DNA of 64,000 bases, taken from NCBI GenBank assembly GCA_019915015.1, contig JAHBBC010000004.1, positions 992,001 to 1,056,000 of the forward strand. Reading direction: 5' to 3'. The notes under the pieces are model-generated. The model was not told where the DNA came from, searched no databases, and saw nothing but the letters and a program-made list of their open reading frames with translations. This DNA comes from Auriscalpium vulgare (Eukaryota > Basidiomycota > Agaricomycetes > Russulales > Auriscalpiaceae). Made by a program: the position numbers and the translations under genes. Of this stretch, positions 22,601 through 35,018 are shown piece after piece; position 1 is the first letter of the stretch, and each line of letters opens with the position of its first letter.

Positions 22601-23518
22601 ACCGTGGCGACGAATAAAGGCTATCAAGATGATGATTAGACTGTTGGACTGTAACACTTGTATTCACGGTCACAAATATTTATGGCCACATCCGCTGCCC
22701 ATCTGCCGATGGGCAGCTCTGTGGCCCCGTACCCATGCTACCATGGTACAAAGATAGCTGGGACTGCAAAACATGAACCTACTTGCGTGCGGCTCGCCAC
22801 CCCCGTTGACCAATCTGGCGTGCGGTTATGTAAACCTGATTCGGAGGGCTCGGCAGGCGGGCGAGGACTGTTGCCCGCGGCGTTGCTCTAGACTCTAAAG
22901 TAACAGCCGGAGCGAGAGAAGGAGTCGCAGGTGAAGTGAGAGCTAGCACGGGCTAATAGAGCCCAGCATCCGACCCGTGCGCCGGAAAATAGGGAGCAGC
23001 ACTGACCACCCGACGGTTCCTCGAGGGTAAGCCGGTAAGTAAGCCGGCTGCTTGACGCGAGTGGCTGGTATACTTGTTCACGCCGAGGCGGGGCGCCAAT
23101 GCGTGCGCACTACGTGCGCGCGGGAGTTAGGAAAAATGGAACCGGGGCTGCAAGCAAACATACAGTTATAGACATGTACCTATGGTCTCGTCGCCACGTC
23201 CGACGCGTCGATGCGGCTGGCTTGCTATAACATGTCTTCGGTGTTACTGCCCAGGCGAACACGAATTCATCCTGCCTCCGGATCATGCTTGACCATCTCC
23301 TACATGAAACCCAAAATGAATGATGTTCATGGAGCCACAACACACAGCTGCACACCTTGTCGACACTCAGGCTGTTGGGGCTTGCACTCACAGAGTCTGC
23401 GCGTACATCAGCGACCCGGCAGCAGGACCGACGAAGGTAGATGATCAGGTCTCTGAAGCGGTCGGCCTGAGGCTGCGTCGATTTCTTACGCTACACTTCG
23501 CTGAGTTAGATCGATGAA
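22601..23518. other. No gene that can be supported
   Basis: No recognisable product. A plus frame ending at 23517 (VSEAVGLRLRRFLTLHFAEL) directly precedes the three-exon gene and might be an upstream exon of it, but I could not find a splice junction that joins the two frames. Confidence 0.4.
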
Positions 23519-24001
23519 ATGTCTGGCAACACATTGACAAAGCTCTGTACCGGCAAGCCGCTTAGCCGAAGTCAATTTTGCAGCTCCGGTCCCTCTTCGA
23601 CCCTTGTCACCGAGATGTTGCCCCGATACTCAAAAAAATCACTATACTCTGTCCCTGTCGATGAGTGGGATTACCCCACCATAATCAAGCTTCCCGACAT
23701 ACCCCATCGACCCGGCGAAGTGGCAGAGCAAAACTACACTGTCATTCAAGGGAGGAAAAGGGTGTCATTGAATAGGCGACTCAGCAACGCCATCACGGTG
23801 AGCCAAACTCATGCAACCCGACGTGAAAACCTGTAGTACTTATGCCGAGCAGAATAGCCTGCAGTCAGTGCTCGGCGGGTCCAGTGCTGAACATCTTGTG
23901 TCGCAGTAAGTGCAATGCGCTATCTGGACCGAGTTTCTGGATCTTTAAGAACAGCAGATCGATCGTGGAATCTGAGGGCATCGGCGAGCGCGAGGGCGAG
24001 G

Positions 24002-24055
<54 letters not shown>

Positions 24056-24591
24056 AGGACGAGGACGATCAGCATGTATTGCTACGCGGCACTCAAGGCG
24101 ACACCGTCCGTCTTTCTCGCACACGTTCGTCTCTTTCCGCGCGCTCACCATGTCTTTCTCAGCGAGTGAAGGAAATGTTGCGCAATGTGCGGTGTACGAA
24201 GATCAAATTCACCTGGTACAAATCGACTGGCCATCACGTTATCCGCGAGCCTCCCCATCTCCCCCACCCGATGTACAGTCGTCCATCTCCATTCGACATC
24301 TTCACACATGAGTGTCTGCATCACGGTGGCAGTCACAACGAAACAAATGATCTCAAGATTTGGGTTTGGCTGGACGAAGAAGGGCCAGTACATCAGGAAG
24401 CTGCGATTCACGCTGGCAGGTGGGAGGCGGTGGCATTGGGATTCAGATGCCCTACGGGCGACTTGCTTGGGCGTTCTCTCGTCGTATCCCCGCAGGGTAA
24501 TCCCGCCTGGATTAAGGATGCCACGGTGGATCGAGGATATCCAAATGTGAAAGAGAGCTCGAGACTGCTTAAAGGCAAATTCAGAGGTTAG
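23519..24591 (+). CDS. Unknown protein, three exons, acidic repeat
   Basis: Model join(23519..23797, 23853..23905, 23955..24591): two GT-AG introns of 55 and 49 nt with matching phases, 322 residues. I do not recognise the family. Visible: an N-terminal part with VDEWDYPTIIKLPDIPHRPG; a Glu/Asp stretch at about residues 118-145 produced by a hexanucleotide repeat; a Ser/Arg-rich segment; and a C-terminal globular-looking part (VRCTKIKFTWYKSTGHHVIR, NDLKIWVWLDEEGPVH, AIHAGRWEAVALGFRCPTGD). The start is the first ATG of the frame; an upstream exon cannot be excluded. The well-formed introns argue for a real gene, the repeat-rich setting for caution. Confidence 0.5.
23988..24068 (+). repeat. (GAGGAC)n hexanucleotide repeat
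   Basis: About a dozen GAGGAC/GAGGGC units encode an uninterrupted Glu-Asp run inside the third exon of the unknown gene. It resembles the GAGGGC array in the neighbouring SUN gene. Confidence 0.9.
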
Positions 24592-24649
24592 TAACGGCCC
24601 ACTGTTCAGCGTTTATGCAACTTTTCATTGGCGTTCCACAGCCGACATC

Positions 24650-25045
24650 CTCTAATGTCAGGCTCTGTGGTCTGAAAAAAGCTGCTCGTTGAATAGCCAC
24701 ACGGTATCATCACGACCGGAGCTTCGAGATAGTGCGACATAGATGTTGAACAGAGGTCTGACCCTAACGGTGGAGAAGCGACGTACACCCTCACGTATAG
24801 GATTGTCTGACCTTGAGCTGGGTAGTCTGTAAATGCATATGTGTTCGTCAGGTGCCTGCGCTGCGCGGTTGACGCGCGCACGTTGTCGCTTTCTTCCCTG
24901 AACGCCTGTCCTGCAGGGATGTCTTGCGGGCGGAAACCACACCTTCGAGCAGCTGGGGCAGGCGTGCTCGGTCCAGTTTGACGAGTATGTATGCCGGTAC
25001 GTCGGGCTTCTCCTCATCTAGGGAAATAACATCGATCGCGCGATC
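24650..25045 (-). pseudogene. PIF1/Helitron-type helicase C-terminal fragment
   Basis: Minus-strand remnant of the last helicase motifs of a PIF1-family 5'-3' DNA helicase, the type found in Helitron replicases. Seen across several frames: PAYILVKLDRARLPQLLEG, VVSARKTSLQDRRSGKK, NTYAFTDYPAQGQTI (helicase motif V region) and FNIYVALSRSSGRDD (motif VI). Each block lies in a different frame, so the copy is broken by several small indels. It resembles the plus-strand fragment at 39040-39577, including the trailing FNEQLFS block. Confidence 0.7.
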
Positions 25046-26772
25046 GGAGAATAGTTTGTCTGTACATTGAGCGTCACCATCACCTTCATGCCGATCCAGA
25101 TAGATGATCCCTGAGCTTGCGAAGGGTTGAATCTAGCTACTCTGCCTCAGGGAGACTATGCCGATCGCAATTTCGACTGTCCCGAGACCTGTAAGCTCCC
25201 CATGCCCTTCTTCCGCCCAGGCTTCGCGTGCAGTTGAATACATACGCAACATATCGGCCTGCGCGACAAGAACATGTATTTGCTATATAATTGGTTATCC
25301 TACATGCTGTCGACAATATACGAGCCTCTTCCCGGTTACAGCCCCTGGGGCGCGTTTCGAGTGCACAGACGTCTGCTGCAATGTGTCCAGGAGACCAGAC
25401 CTGGCGCGCGTGCCAGCCACCCAATGATCAAGTCGATACTCGCTCCGTACTCCCGGCCAGGTGTCCATTACCACCAGCGACGCCCGTCTCTAGTTCTTAC
25501 ACTCCTGCCCAAACGCCCTTCATCTCGACACCACGCCAATGGGAAACACGACCGCACAATCTAGCATCATTCCCCGCGTACTTATCTGACTCTTCCGGCG
25601 ACTGACAGTTGAATCACAGACTGTGGCGATCCGAACAACTAGAGAGTTCTCAAGCGTAGATTACAAGGGATTACAGCGTGAATATAATTGAACTTGACGC
25701 GAGGAAGTTCACGATCTCCTTGCTTCGGTGTTGACTCTAGTCGGCCAGTCAAGGGCCACGAAGTTCAACTTCAACGACCATTCCGGTCGCTCGCACCCCG
25801 TATTCGCGATCACCGTCCCACAACGGAAAGGTCCTCTATAGGGGATGGCCTTTCACATGCGCGCGTCCTCCGGTCATCGACACCATGACCCTTGCTGCAC
25901 TTACGCGAGTCTCCAAGCAGTTGCCAAGCAGTGAGCAGTGCTAGTGAGCACCCACGGCGCGATTCTCTTACAACATATATGCGCTACGAGGATGCCCAGG
26001 GTCTACGCCTCGCACACCGGTAAGCTCTTCTTTGAGTCACGAACCGCGCCCGTTCTGAAGAGTTTGTGCTGGCTGTAGGAGGCGTAAGGATCCCTTGGGT
26101 GCCGTGACGGGCGCGCAGACTGGAGAGTTGGCCACGGTACGTGTCCAAACGTCTCACTCAGATTGTTGTTGCATGAACAACACAGTGTCGGAATCCCGCC
26201 CACTCACCTCTGGACCTTGTCCTCGACGTCCTCGTCCTCTCCTTGCGCTCTTATCTCAACGTCTCAAAGCGCCTAAGCATTGCCTCACAGGTCTCACGAT
26301 ACAGCTGCTGCATCCCGACTCGCTGCTGGACGCCGACGACGCCTACCGATAGGTGAACATATTCTGCCTGCAAGACGGGTCCAGAGGAGATGGTGGCGCA
26401 GAGGGAAGAAACCGTCAGGGTCGCAGGGTCGCGGACGAGGCGAGAAGGCAACTAGTCTCCGTTGCCGACCTTGCGCGGAAGACAATCGTTCCGCTGGAAG
26501 GCAACGCACTTACGCAGGCATGAGGACTCGTCGGGCCATCCCTCCCTCGACGGCGCCCCGACGCAGCAGTCCCACGCCCGGATCAGGCCCTCCCTGGGCG
26601 GCGTCGTGCTGAGCGTCGAGTCGGTTCCGCGTTGAAGCCCGCAGGCGAAGTCATGGCGATCGGCCAGTGGCCATTCGAAGGGGGTCTGATGAAGGCAGTT
26701 TGAGCGTCGGGCGATGGCAGGCGATGTGCCGATCTTCCGGTCGTCGATATGCTCCTGTTCCGTGCCTGCAGC
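25046..26772. other. No recognisable gene
   Basis: Contains a variant of the CCAGG...CCTGG core (25379-25412) and overlapping frames with no family motif. A low-complexity Arg-rich frame at 26280-26612 looks like chance coding. Just left of 26773 there is weaker similarity to 12040-12065 and 13855-13890, so the repeated unit copy 2 probably replaced or recombined with an older relative here. Confidence 0.45.
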
Positions 26773-29700
26773 GCTCCCTGATGACACGGCTCCTTGCAAC
26801 TTCCAGCAACTGACGCGATCGAGACCCACCACTCAACTTCTGCCATCACGGCGTCGCCTCGCGCCGCCATGCCAGCCGTCCGCGCGCCAATACGAGCAGC
26901 CCACGTTGACGAAGTATGGTCTGCGGGTTTAATGGCTGAAAGCGGTGCCAACGCGGACTACCCCATCCATTGCAAATGCCATCTTGGGGGCCATTACCGA
27001 CCACCGGACGGCGTCCTTTCGCGCCGCGGCGTTCCGGGCTCGCGTTCCGCCGCAGGTATCCCACAATGCAGTGGGTCATCATTGGCGTCTCGTGCGTAAA
27101 CGCGGGGGCACGGCGCCTTCGAGGGATGTGAGCACGTTCGCGGGGAGGGGGCGGTGGTGTAGTAGGTCGAGCAAGATGTGTAGTACCCCAATGAAACCAA
27201 AATGAAATGCACAGGACTGATGCAATGTGTCCAGGACCAGACCTGGCCCGCATGAGAGTGCTGAGCTGGGGTCTGGCCGGCACGAGCTGGGCTGTTGAGC
27301 GGAGAGCGGGAGCACAGGCTGCGCGGCGCAACGGGCCGAGCGCGCGTGGCCCGCTTTGACACTGTTTGGCCGCCATCAAGCGTCTAGGGCTCGAGTGCTC
27401 ACAAACTCAGAGTCAGCACTCAATGTCCATCCAGACTTGCGACCGCAGCCCGCACTGGCACTCCTCCCCGCAGCCTTGAACATGCTCAACCCGGCCTGTC
27501 CGGGCGAAGCAAGCAGAGAGCGCTGTGTGGGTGTGGGAGCCTTGTTCGTGTCGTCTGCCCCGCCGTGCTCCTCCTCCCCATCCCCCGCCCAGGACTTCGC
27601 GCCCATGGACGACGCAGCCAGCAAGATGTCCCAAGAAACCCACGTCTATCATCGTCTATCTCAAATGACGCCGACACGCGGACATCGCTGGTCGTGGCCG
27701 CGTGCCTCGCCGCATCGCCATCGCTTTTTGGCCAGGTGTGTTGTCATTCGCCGTGCGCGCGCGCCTCTCATCCATCATGCCCTCACAGCTAGTGATACCC
27801 GCTCGCAGCGCTCCAGTCGCAATCTCGCCATTGAAGTCGCGGCGATCACGGCGTGTACGCGGGTCCACCACAGGAAGACAGCGTCCACCGGCGCCGCCGT
27901 TTGCGTCGTCTGCATCCGCCGATGAGCAGCTCAATGTGGAGCGCTTGGTCCGGCTCGTCCTGTGCGTCATCACAGGGGTGACACAGGAAAGCAAGCGATG
28001 GCAGGCTATGTCGCAATCGGCTGGCCGTCGGTGCTACTACCCGCGATCGACGTGGTGAAGCCATCCAGGAAGGCTGCGCAGACGACAAGGTGTGCTGTCA
28101 TTTTTCCCGCTCATCGCGTTCCATTCTGACAGCCTGCGCTACTTTTGTTCGCTGCCGTAGCCCTCACGGCGCCCGCCCGAAGTGTGGTGTAGCCGCGTGC
28201 ACCGTGCCCATGCTCCGGCGTGGCCGTCGACGCTGTCTTGTGTTGTGTCAGGTGTGTTATCTCCCATTGTATCTTGCGGCTGCAGGAATATGCCCATGAA
28301 CTGGCCCGTTCATTTCAGCTCGCACGCACACGTGTCGCTGCAGACCGTGAGGCCCGCGCGGCATCCCCTGCGCCGCTGGTTGTGCTGTCCGCGTTTAAAT
28401 ACAAACAGCGCACGGCGGAGTGGTTCGTCCGGTTTGTCTTTCGGTTGAAAGGCGTGGTGGGAAAGGAAGAATAGCCATGCCTAGGCAGTCGCAGGACTGC
28501 AGCCTTGCCTATCAAGCGATGTAACCGCGCTCTGTCCATGTCGTTCTTGGAGCCAGCTCGCAGGTGAGATGCTCCTTTTCATGCCCGCAGTGCTCCCTGA
28601 TGACGCGGCTCCTTGCAATTTTCAGCAACTGACGCGATCGAGTCCCACCACTCAACTTCTGCCATCACGGCGTCGCCTCGCGCCGCCATGCCAGCCATTC
28701 GCGCGCCAATACGAGCAGCCCCCGTTGACGAAGTATGGTCTGCGGGTTTAATGGCTGAAAGCGGTGCCAACGCGGACTACCCCGTCCATCGGCGCCGTGC
28801 CGGCCGCCGGCCCTGCCGTGCCGAACCGCTCGTTGCTGCGGTTGGGGATATCAATCGCGCCCGCGCGGTTGCGGGTGTGCGCGCTGCTCGCGTACTGCCT
28901 CCGATTCGCGACGGTTTCCGGGCAACCACTGCGTCACATAGTGAGTCCCTTTTCTTTATATGTTCTGCACATTTGCGTCGTCGTCGTCGCGTCGTTGTCG
29001 CGTCGTTTCGGACAGTCAGCATCGCTTCGTTCGGGCACTTTCGTTGTGTCACATCGTTCGGTAGCATCCGAGTCTGCATCGCATCGTTCGCCCACATGCT
29101 CGTCCCTCGATTTCCTGTTATCGCACACAGACTGACTCTGTGTGTCATTCCAGCGGTTCCCACACGCATCGACAATGCAATCCGCGATTGGCTCTACATT
29201 CCGTACAGTCTGCTGGACCATGACCCCACCGGGAAACATGACCAGCAATTCTTTCTCAACACCGAGGTGGTCTGACTTCGAAGCCACTCGATCGCCCTCG
29301 CGAGCGGCTGATTGATCTCGCGCAGTACTTTCATGCTACTGTCATTGCCGAAGAACGTACGACTGCCCATCATGGTGCTGCGCGTGGTGCGGCACTCCGT
29401 CTGCATCATCACATCGCATTTTACTTGGTATAAACGTCCTCCCGCACAGGGAACAACGAAAGCCCCCGCGCGATGCGCATCGGCAGACTCTCCCGGTACT
29501 CTTTCTCCTCCACCTCAGCCAATTCGTTGAGAGCTCGCCCCTTCAAATCGACCCACTGGATGACCGGTCCGCCAGTCCATGCTGTGAACGACTGACGGAC
29601 GCCCATGCGCTTCAACAACGCATCCACGATATCCGCGACATCCACCATCCCTCCCCGCGCGCTCCACAGCCGAAACCTTCCAAGCAGGGTGCCGTACGAC

Positions 29701-31835
29701 ATTCATTGTTAAGAAGCTAAAGAGCGCAGCGGCGCTCTGCGGCGACGACGGGAGAAGGGTGGCGTCCAGCGCGATTTTCGCCGGTTGTGGCGACATCCGG
29801 TGCCCGGGGAGGTCGCGCGCCCATGGAGCTCGAGATGGACGACTCACCGCTCTCGTCCATATCTTCCTTGCCCCGGCACATTGCCTCTCTCGCCGCCTAC
29901 CCACCGTACGCCACTCCCAGCCCGCCGTCATCGGGTTACGCTGAGCCACCTGGCATGCACACCGAGGCCGGCGTAACAAAGCTAGGCACAGGAGGAACGA
30001 GTCCTGATGTTCCAGTCAACCTGACTTCGCTCGCATGGATTAGCTCTCCTCCGCGATCTTGTACTCGACGCATCGACGTGTGTCGAAACGAGAGGAGGGA
30101 GTAGTCTCTGCAGATCCAGCCTCGAGAGGTCTTCCCTCGATGGCTACGTTGCGCATGTCTACATCGCGACGACTCTTGGATATGTAGGTCTACATCTCTC
30201 CGCCGCGTAACAGGGCCAGACACAGAAGGACGGAATCTCTTGGTCCGCGCAACGATCCGCTAAAAGAGTAGATCGAGCGCCTGAAGGCCGACGTCACTCG
30301 CAAGAGCTCTGACACCAACCAGTACACCAATCACGTCCGATAGTAGCGTGTCTCGTCAACGCCCGTGATTTCAGTGGATTGGCACGTCATATTCAACTTC
30401 CCGCTGAGGTATGTCATGCTTCACTGTTATGGAGACCTGTAAGGTGACCGTGCGTGAAGTTGTAGCGCCTCCTGGACGCCGTCCACACTGGGATTCGCTC
30501 TGGACGCTCCCCCAGAACGCCCCTCTCTTGGACGTCGTCAACAAGCCAACGACCTCCACCAGGCCGCGCGCTGGACACCCTGCGCGAAACGTGAAACGTG
30601 TGATGTATACCAACTACGCTACGTAAGCAGCTCAGGCAGGACCTCGTTGGTACAAAGTAACAAAACAACAGACAATTACGAATGCAACAAAGGGCGAATG
30701 TGAGCCAAATCGCACATTTGCAGCCCTCTCCCGAAAAGCCACGTGATTGGTTTGGACGCCCCAGACAGGCCACGCGATCGCTCATGACGCCCCAGACAGG
30801 CCACCAAGTTCCTCTGGACGTGCTCGGCGGCACGTCGCGTCTCCCTAGACGTCTCCGACATATATATCTTAGTTGGGTGCGCATGCCTAGCCTCATGTGT
30901 TGCGCATAGCAAAATCACTATCTACGTACTTCAAGCACTGCCGTCCTGGCCATGGATCAGCGTGCTTTAGGTTAGACGTGGCGTGGGCACCGCGGAGGCA
31001 CTCATGGACGTCAAAGACAAGCCACAGCGTGGTTCGCGCCGGCGCGCTCGGCAGGCCCGCATCGCCCTCGGCATATCGGAGACGGACGAGGATTGTCCCC
31101 ATCTGAAGGAGGACATCAAGAGTTTCACGGTGTACACCGCGGATGCGAAGCTCGGAGAGAGCAGGCGCCAGACGTCTTGGATTTGGTTGAAGTTCGAGAA
31201 CTTTGCGTCGAAGAACAAGTCGTTGAGCACGTGGACCAGAAGCGGTATGTCTTTTCACCTGTCGATTGGCGGCGCAGCTCACATTCGCGTCGGTTTTAGC
31301 TCTGAAGGCGCTCTGCTTCCGGCGGATATCGCTCTACAAGCGGTGGAAGAGAATTTGCTCGTGCACGAAGAAATGGGGTCGTCGGACATCTGAGCACTTC
31401 CAGGCTTCCTAGCGGGACACTGCGCCCAAGTCCGGCGGGGGCGACCCAGGACGCGCGGCGTACGCGAGGAGGTGCGTTTTATTTGACAGTCGATGGAATA
31501 ATACGGCTAATGCGGCCTGGTCAGCAGGTGATGAATGTCCTCGATTCGATTTCTGGCCAGATCGAGCGACAACGTCGATCCCGACGACGTGGACGTTAGT
31601 GCTGCACAGAGCTGGTCAACGAAACGAGCAAGATTACGCAGCCGGTGTCGCTCTGAAAAACGCTGTGAGGCCCAGGGTGCGTATGACCGTCTCCTTCTGT
31701 GAAAAGACACTGATCGACCTTCGCCTGGCAAGACGGGACCCGGCCTGCTTGCCCTTCACTCTCCTCAAAAGGCCGGCAGCGTTGCCGCCTGTTCGTTCCT
31801 CCGCGGTATGCAGAGCTGGACACCTCGGTCGATAC
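26773..31835. repeat. Large repeated unit, copy 2 (5.06 kb, lacks left part)
   Basis: Near-identical to 12066-17128 at a constant offset of 14,707, so no net indels were seen across 5 kb. It carries the same coding remnants (29194-29702 minus; 30983-31393 plus) and one tandem module (27719-28771). The match ends abruptly at GTCGATAC (31828-31835). Confidence 0.95.
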
Positions 31836-32159
31836 GATCCTTCAATTGCACTGCGCTGATGGATGCTCTACCAACCCATGCTCTCGATCCGCCTTCGCGC
31901 AAGACGTCTATCACATCATCCCGCAAGCACGCCCTTGACGACTCCCCCGATTCTGAGTCCGAATCTGAGGACACCACGCGCGTGATCGCTGTCAATGCCT
32001 TCGTCCCGCCGCACCATCAGTGCGGACACTCGATGTACGGCCATAATGCAAATAACCAACCTCGTCTCCACCGGCGACATCAGGTCACTGCTGACCACAA
32101 CGCAACGCCATCCTTCTATACATTCCTGGTATCGCTGTGTACTCATGTTTCCATTGTCG

Positions 32160-33115
32160 CTCTCCAGACCCCGCCCGTGCCAAGTCTTGGCCAACCCTTC
32201 TCTTCCTTGTCGACCTCTACTCGACGATGCTGTTCACAATGGGCGACGACGAGTTCTTCAGCTCCGGGAAAACCAGTGACCTCGAAATCCGCTGGCCCTC
32301 GATCAATTGATCGCATTCTCGCGGCAGCTGCGCAACATTGCGTTCACGTTGTACTGGCGTGAAGACCAGACCGACGTGCAGGAAGGACGCGTGCCTGGTG
32401 CTGAAGTGGGAAGGCGTTTGCGAGAATGTCACCAAGTGCTTGTTAGCGCTGCATGCGCTAGAGTGAGCGCTGTCAATTTTTCTATGTGTGCTGTGATGTG
32501 CGTGCTAATGACTGGTTAGTTCGTGAAAGTTGTTTACGCCGCCAGGGCATTGGCTTGTCATCGCCCAGATCGATATGTCCTCGTTCATCGAAGCAGGTGT
32601 GTGAGTAATCGGTTCATCACTTGTCTGACATTATCTTGACTGATAGCTCCCTCCAGCTTCGAGGAGCAGCAAATCGCTCAGCCCGTCGGTGCATAAGCAT
32701 TGACCAAACGACAAATATCATACCCCCCTCCCCACGTCTTGGCGTACTCATCAGCATACCCTTCACCATCCCATTCGAAGTTCGCGTCTGCAGTTTGCGT
32801 AACTTCAACACCAATGACATGCAGAACCGCGGTATCTACCAGCAAGATCTTCACTGACGTGCGCGGGCCACAGTCTGACGTGGTCATCTCGCTGAGGTTC
32901 GGGGAAACGGACTGGAAGCAGCCGATCGAGAGCACGTTCATAGATCAATTTGGTGAGCAGGAGTAAGCTGTCGTCGTCTCATTTTGAACTTGCCGTCGAT
33001 CACCGTCTCGTGTAGGATGGGAATCGACGGAGGCGGAGTCTTCAAGGAGTTGATTGACCTGGCGAAGGAAGTGTTTGTAGCAATCGTGGGCGCAGATGTT
33101 AACACAGAGTCAAGG
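32160..33115 (+). pseudogene. HECT-type E3 ubiquitin ligase fragment (HUL5/UBE3C-like)
   Basis: Fragment covering the region before and at the start of the HECT domain, the catalytic module that forms a thioester with ubiquitin. Seen in order: LYSTMLFTMGDDEFFSSG (about 32200), then a stop, LIAFSRQLRNIAFTLYWRED in the next frame, PPGHWLVIAQIDMSSFIEAG (about 32548), an intron, a frame change near 32720, GVLISIPFTIPFEVRV (about 32744), IESTFIDQFGEQ, a GT-AG intron at about 32961-33016, and MGIDGGGVFKELIDLAKEVF. The catalytic cysteine half of the domain is absent. Retained introns show it derives from genomic DNA. Stops and frame changes make it non-functional. It begins about 325 bp after copy 2 of the repeated unit ends. 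Confidence 0.75.
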
Positions 33116-33609
33116 GTGCGCAACTATTTACATGATACTCAGTTTCGGGCTGGCATGGCAGTCGTATCGTCAATGCTGAATGCCTATCTTTCTTCCTAGG
33201 CTGACCGGTTTATTTCAACACGGCCGGACGTGCTGTTTCCCATGAATACAAAGCCGCGCACAAACCGCACCGCCAAAGTCTTCGGGCTCGCCGAGAGCCT
33301 CCTTGACCTCCACGCCCTTGTCGATCACTCCGCGGAGCACCACGACTTCGTCCTCGACCTTTCTTCCCAACAGCCCCATCCAGCCCTTCCCCTACCACCA
33401 GCTACACCAGCACCAGCTTCGACCCGATGACAATGGAGCTCGACCCACCGTACGCTACCCAGAATGCCATGCAGTACCCGTACGTATCCCTTCAGCTACG
33501 CCGGCCGGATCTTTGACTCCCTGCGCCACGCAGGCGAGTTCCCCGTGGAGCTCCTCGGCCCTCTAGAGTGCGTCCCGGCGACAGGTTTCCCATCGAGAGT
33601 GATCGTGTA
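33116..33609. other. No gene seen
   Basis: After the HECT fragment, a short open stretch (FISTRPDVLFPMNTKPRTN) continues past an apparent splice acceptor at 33199, but it no longer resembles a HECT domain. Nothing else was recognised. Confidence 0.45.
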
Positions 33610-34173
33610 CCCACCGTACGCCACCCCCAGCCCGCTGTCATCGGGTTACGCCGAGCCACCTGGCATGCACACCGAGGCCGGCGTAACAAAGCTAGCCACA
33701 GGAGGAACGAGCCCTGACGTTCCAGTCAACCTGACTTCGCTCGCATTGATGAGCTCTCCTCCGCGATCTTGTACTCGACGCATCGACGTGTGTCGAAACG
33801 AGAGGAGGGAGTAGTCTCTGCAGATCCAGCCTCGAGAGGTCTTCCCTCGATGGCTACGTTGCGCATGTCTACATCGCGACGACTCTTGGATCTGTAGGTC
33901 TTTACATCCCTCCGCCGCGTAACAGAGCCAGACACAGAAGGACGGAAGCTCTTGGTCCGCGCAACGATCCGCTTAAAGAATAGATCGAGCGTCTGAAGGC
34001 CGACGTCACTCGCAAGAGCTCTGACATCAACCAATACACCAATCACGTCCGATAGTAGCGTGTCCCGTCAACGCCTGTGATTTCAGTGGATTGGCACGTC
34101 ATATTCAACTTCCCGCTGAGGTATGTCATACTTCACTGTCACGGAGACCTGTGAGGTGACCGTACGTGAAGTA
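33610..34173 (+). repeat. Diverged copy of 15190-15753 of the repeated unit
   Basis: The match to 15190-15753 (and 29897-30460) is continuous with scattered substitutions. The plus frame through this block (SSGYAEPPGMHTEAGVTKL, TSPDVPVNLTSLA, RRIDVCRNERRE) is kept in all three copies, so it may once have been coding. The family is unknown. Confidence 0.8.
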
Positions 34174-35018
34174 GACTTAAGTAGTGGTTGCCCTTCGAGC
34201 ACAGAGCGATCGTAACAGCATCCTCGCCGTGTTGGAGTATCTCGTAAGCCGGCTCCTGTCCCTCTACTGTCTTCATTGCAAACCGGCCACCTAGTTAGCG
34301 GACGTCCTGGGTTCGCCAACGTATTCAAACCCCCAATTTAACCGCGGTGACATCGGCATGCATGCACGGCTCATCGCCGCCAAGCTCACGAAGCCTCCCA
34401 CCCCATACTCTCCGTCCATCTAACTGTCCTCGGCCTCAGCCAGCAGCAAGAGTTGGCAATTTGCGGGTCGTGCAGGTACGCTATGTAGGCGTCACGTTCG
34501 CGCACGAAAATCCGCCCATCCGAGGGTTGCTCTCGATTGTCCAGCCTCCACCACGTCCTCCGGCTCCGCCCATTCCGCCCACGCCCTTCGGTCCGTTGTC
34601 ATCTGGGGGATTCAAGTTCAACTTTGGCTGGCAGTCGTTGCGAAGGCCGGCGGGTTCAGGACAAGTCCACATCCCCAGGCCATTGTCGCAGCATCTTGGA
34701 GACGGGTCGTTTATCGGACGGAGGGCCATATTGATAACAAACCCAGGGGAAACGTGTGTACTTGATCTTCTGGCCATTGAGTTTACCGTACAAACACAAA
34801 AAACGAGAGACTGTTTCCGGGGTCCTTCAACTCTATCGCGCGGTGGCGCTGGGCTTCTGAGAACCCCGTTGACGGCAGAAGCTACTCGTCTGCACTATTG
34901 GAAATGCAGTGAGGATATAAACCCACAGGCTCTGCCTGGAGACAGAGCAACTGGTACCCATCTCTGACCCGTAAGAGCATATATTATGGCCTAATCTCCG
35001 AGTGATGCATGGCTCACA
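34174..35018. other. No supported gene
   Basis: A 206-codon plus frame (34347-34967) and opposing minus frames overlap. The plus frame is Pro/Arg-rich without a recognisable domain. Nothing can be called. Confidence 0.4.

Noticed and set aside
34347..34967. A 206-codon plus frame before the F-box gene
   Set aside because: It has no domain, an opposing minus frame is equally open, and no splice link to the F-box gene was found.
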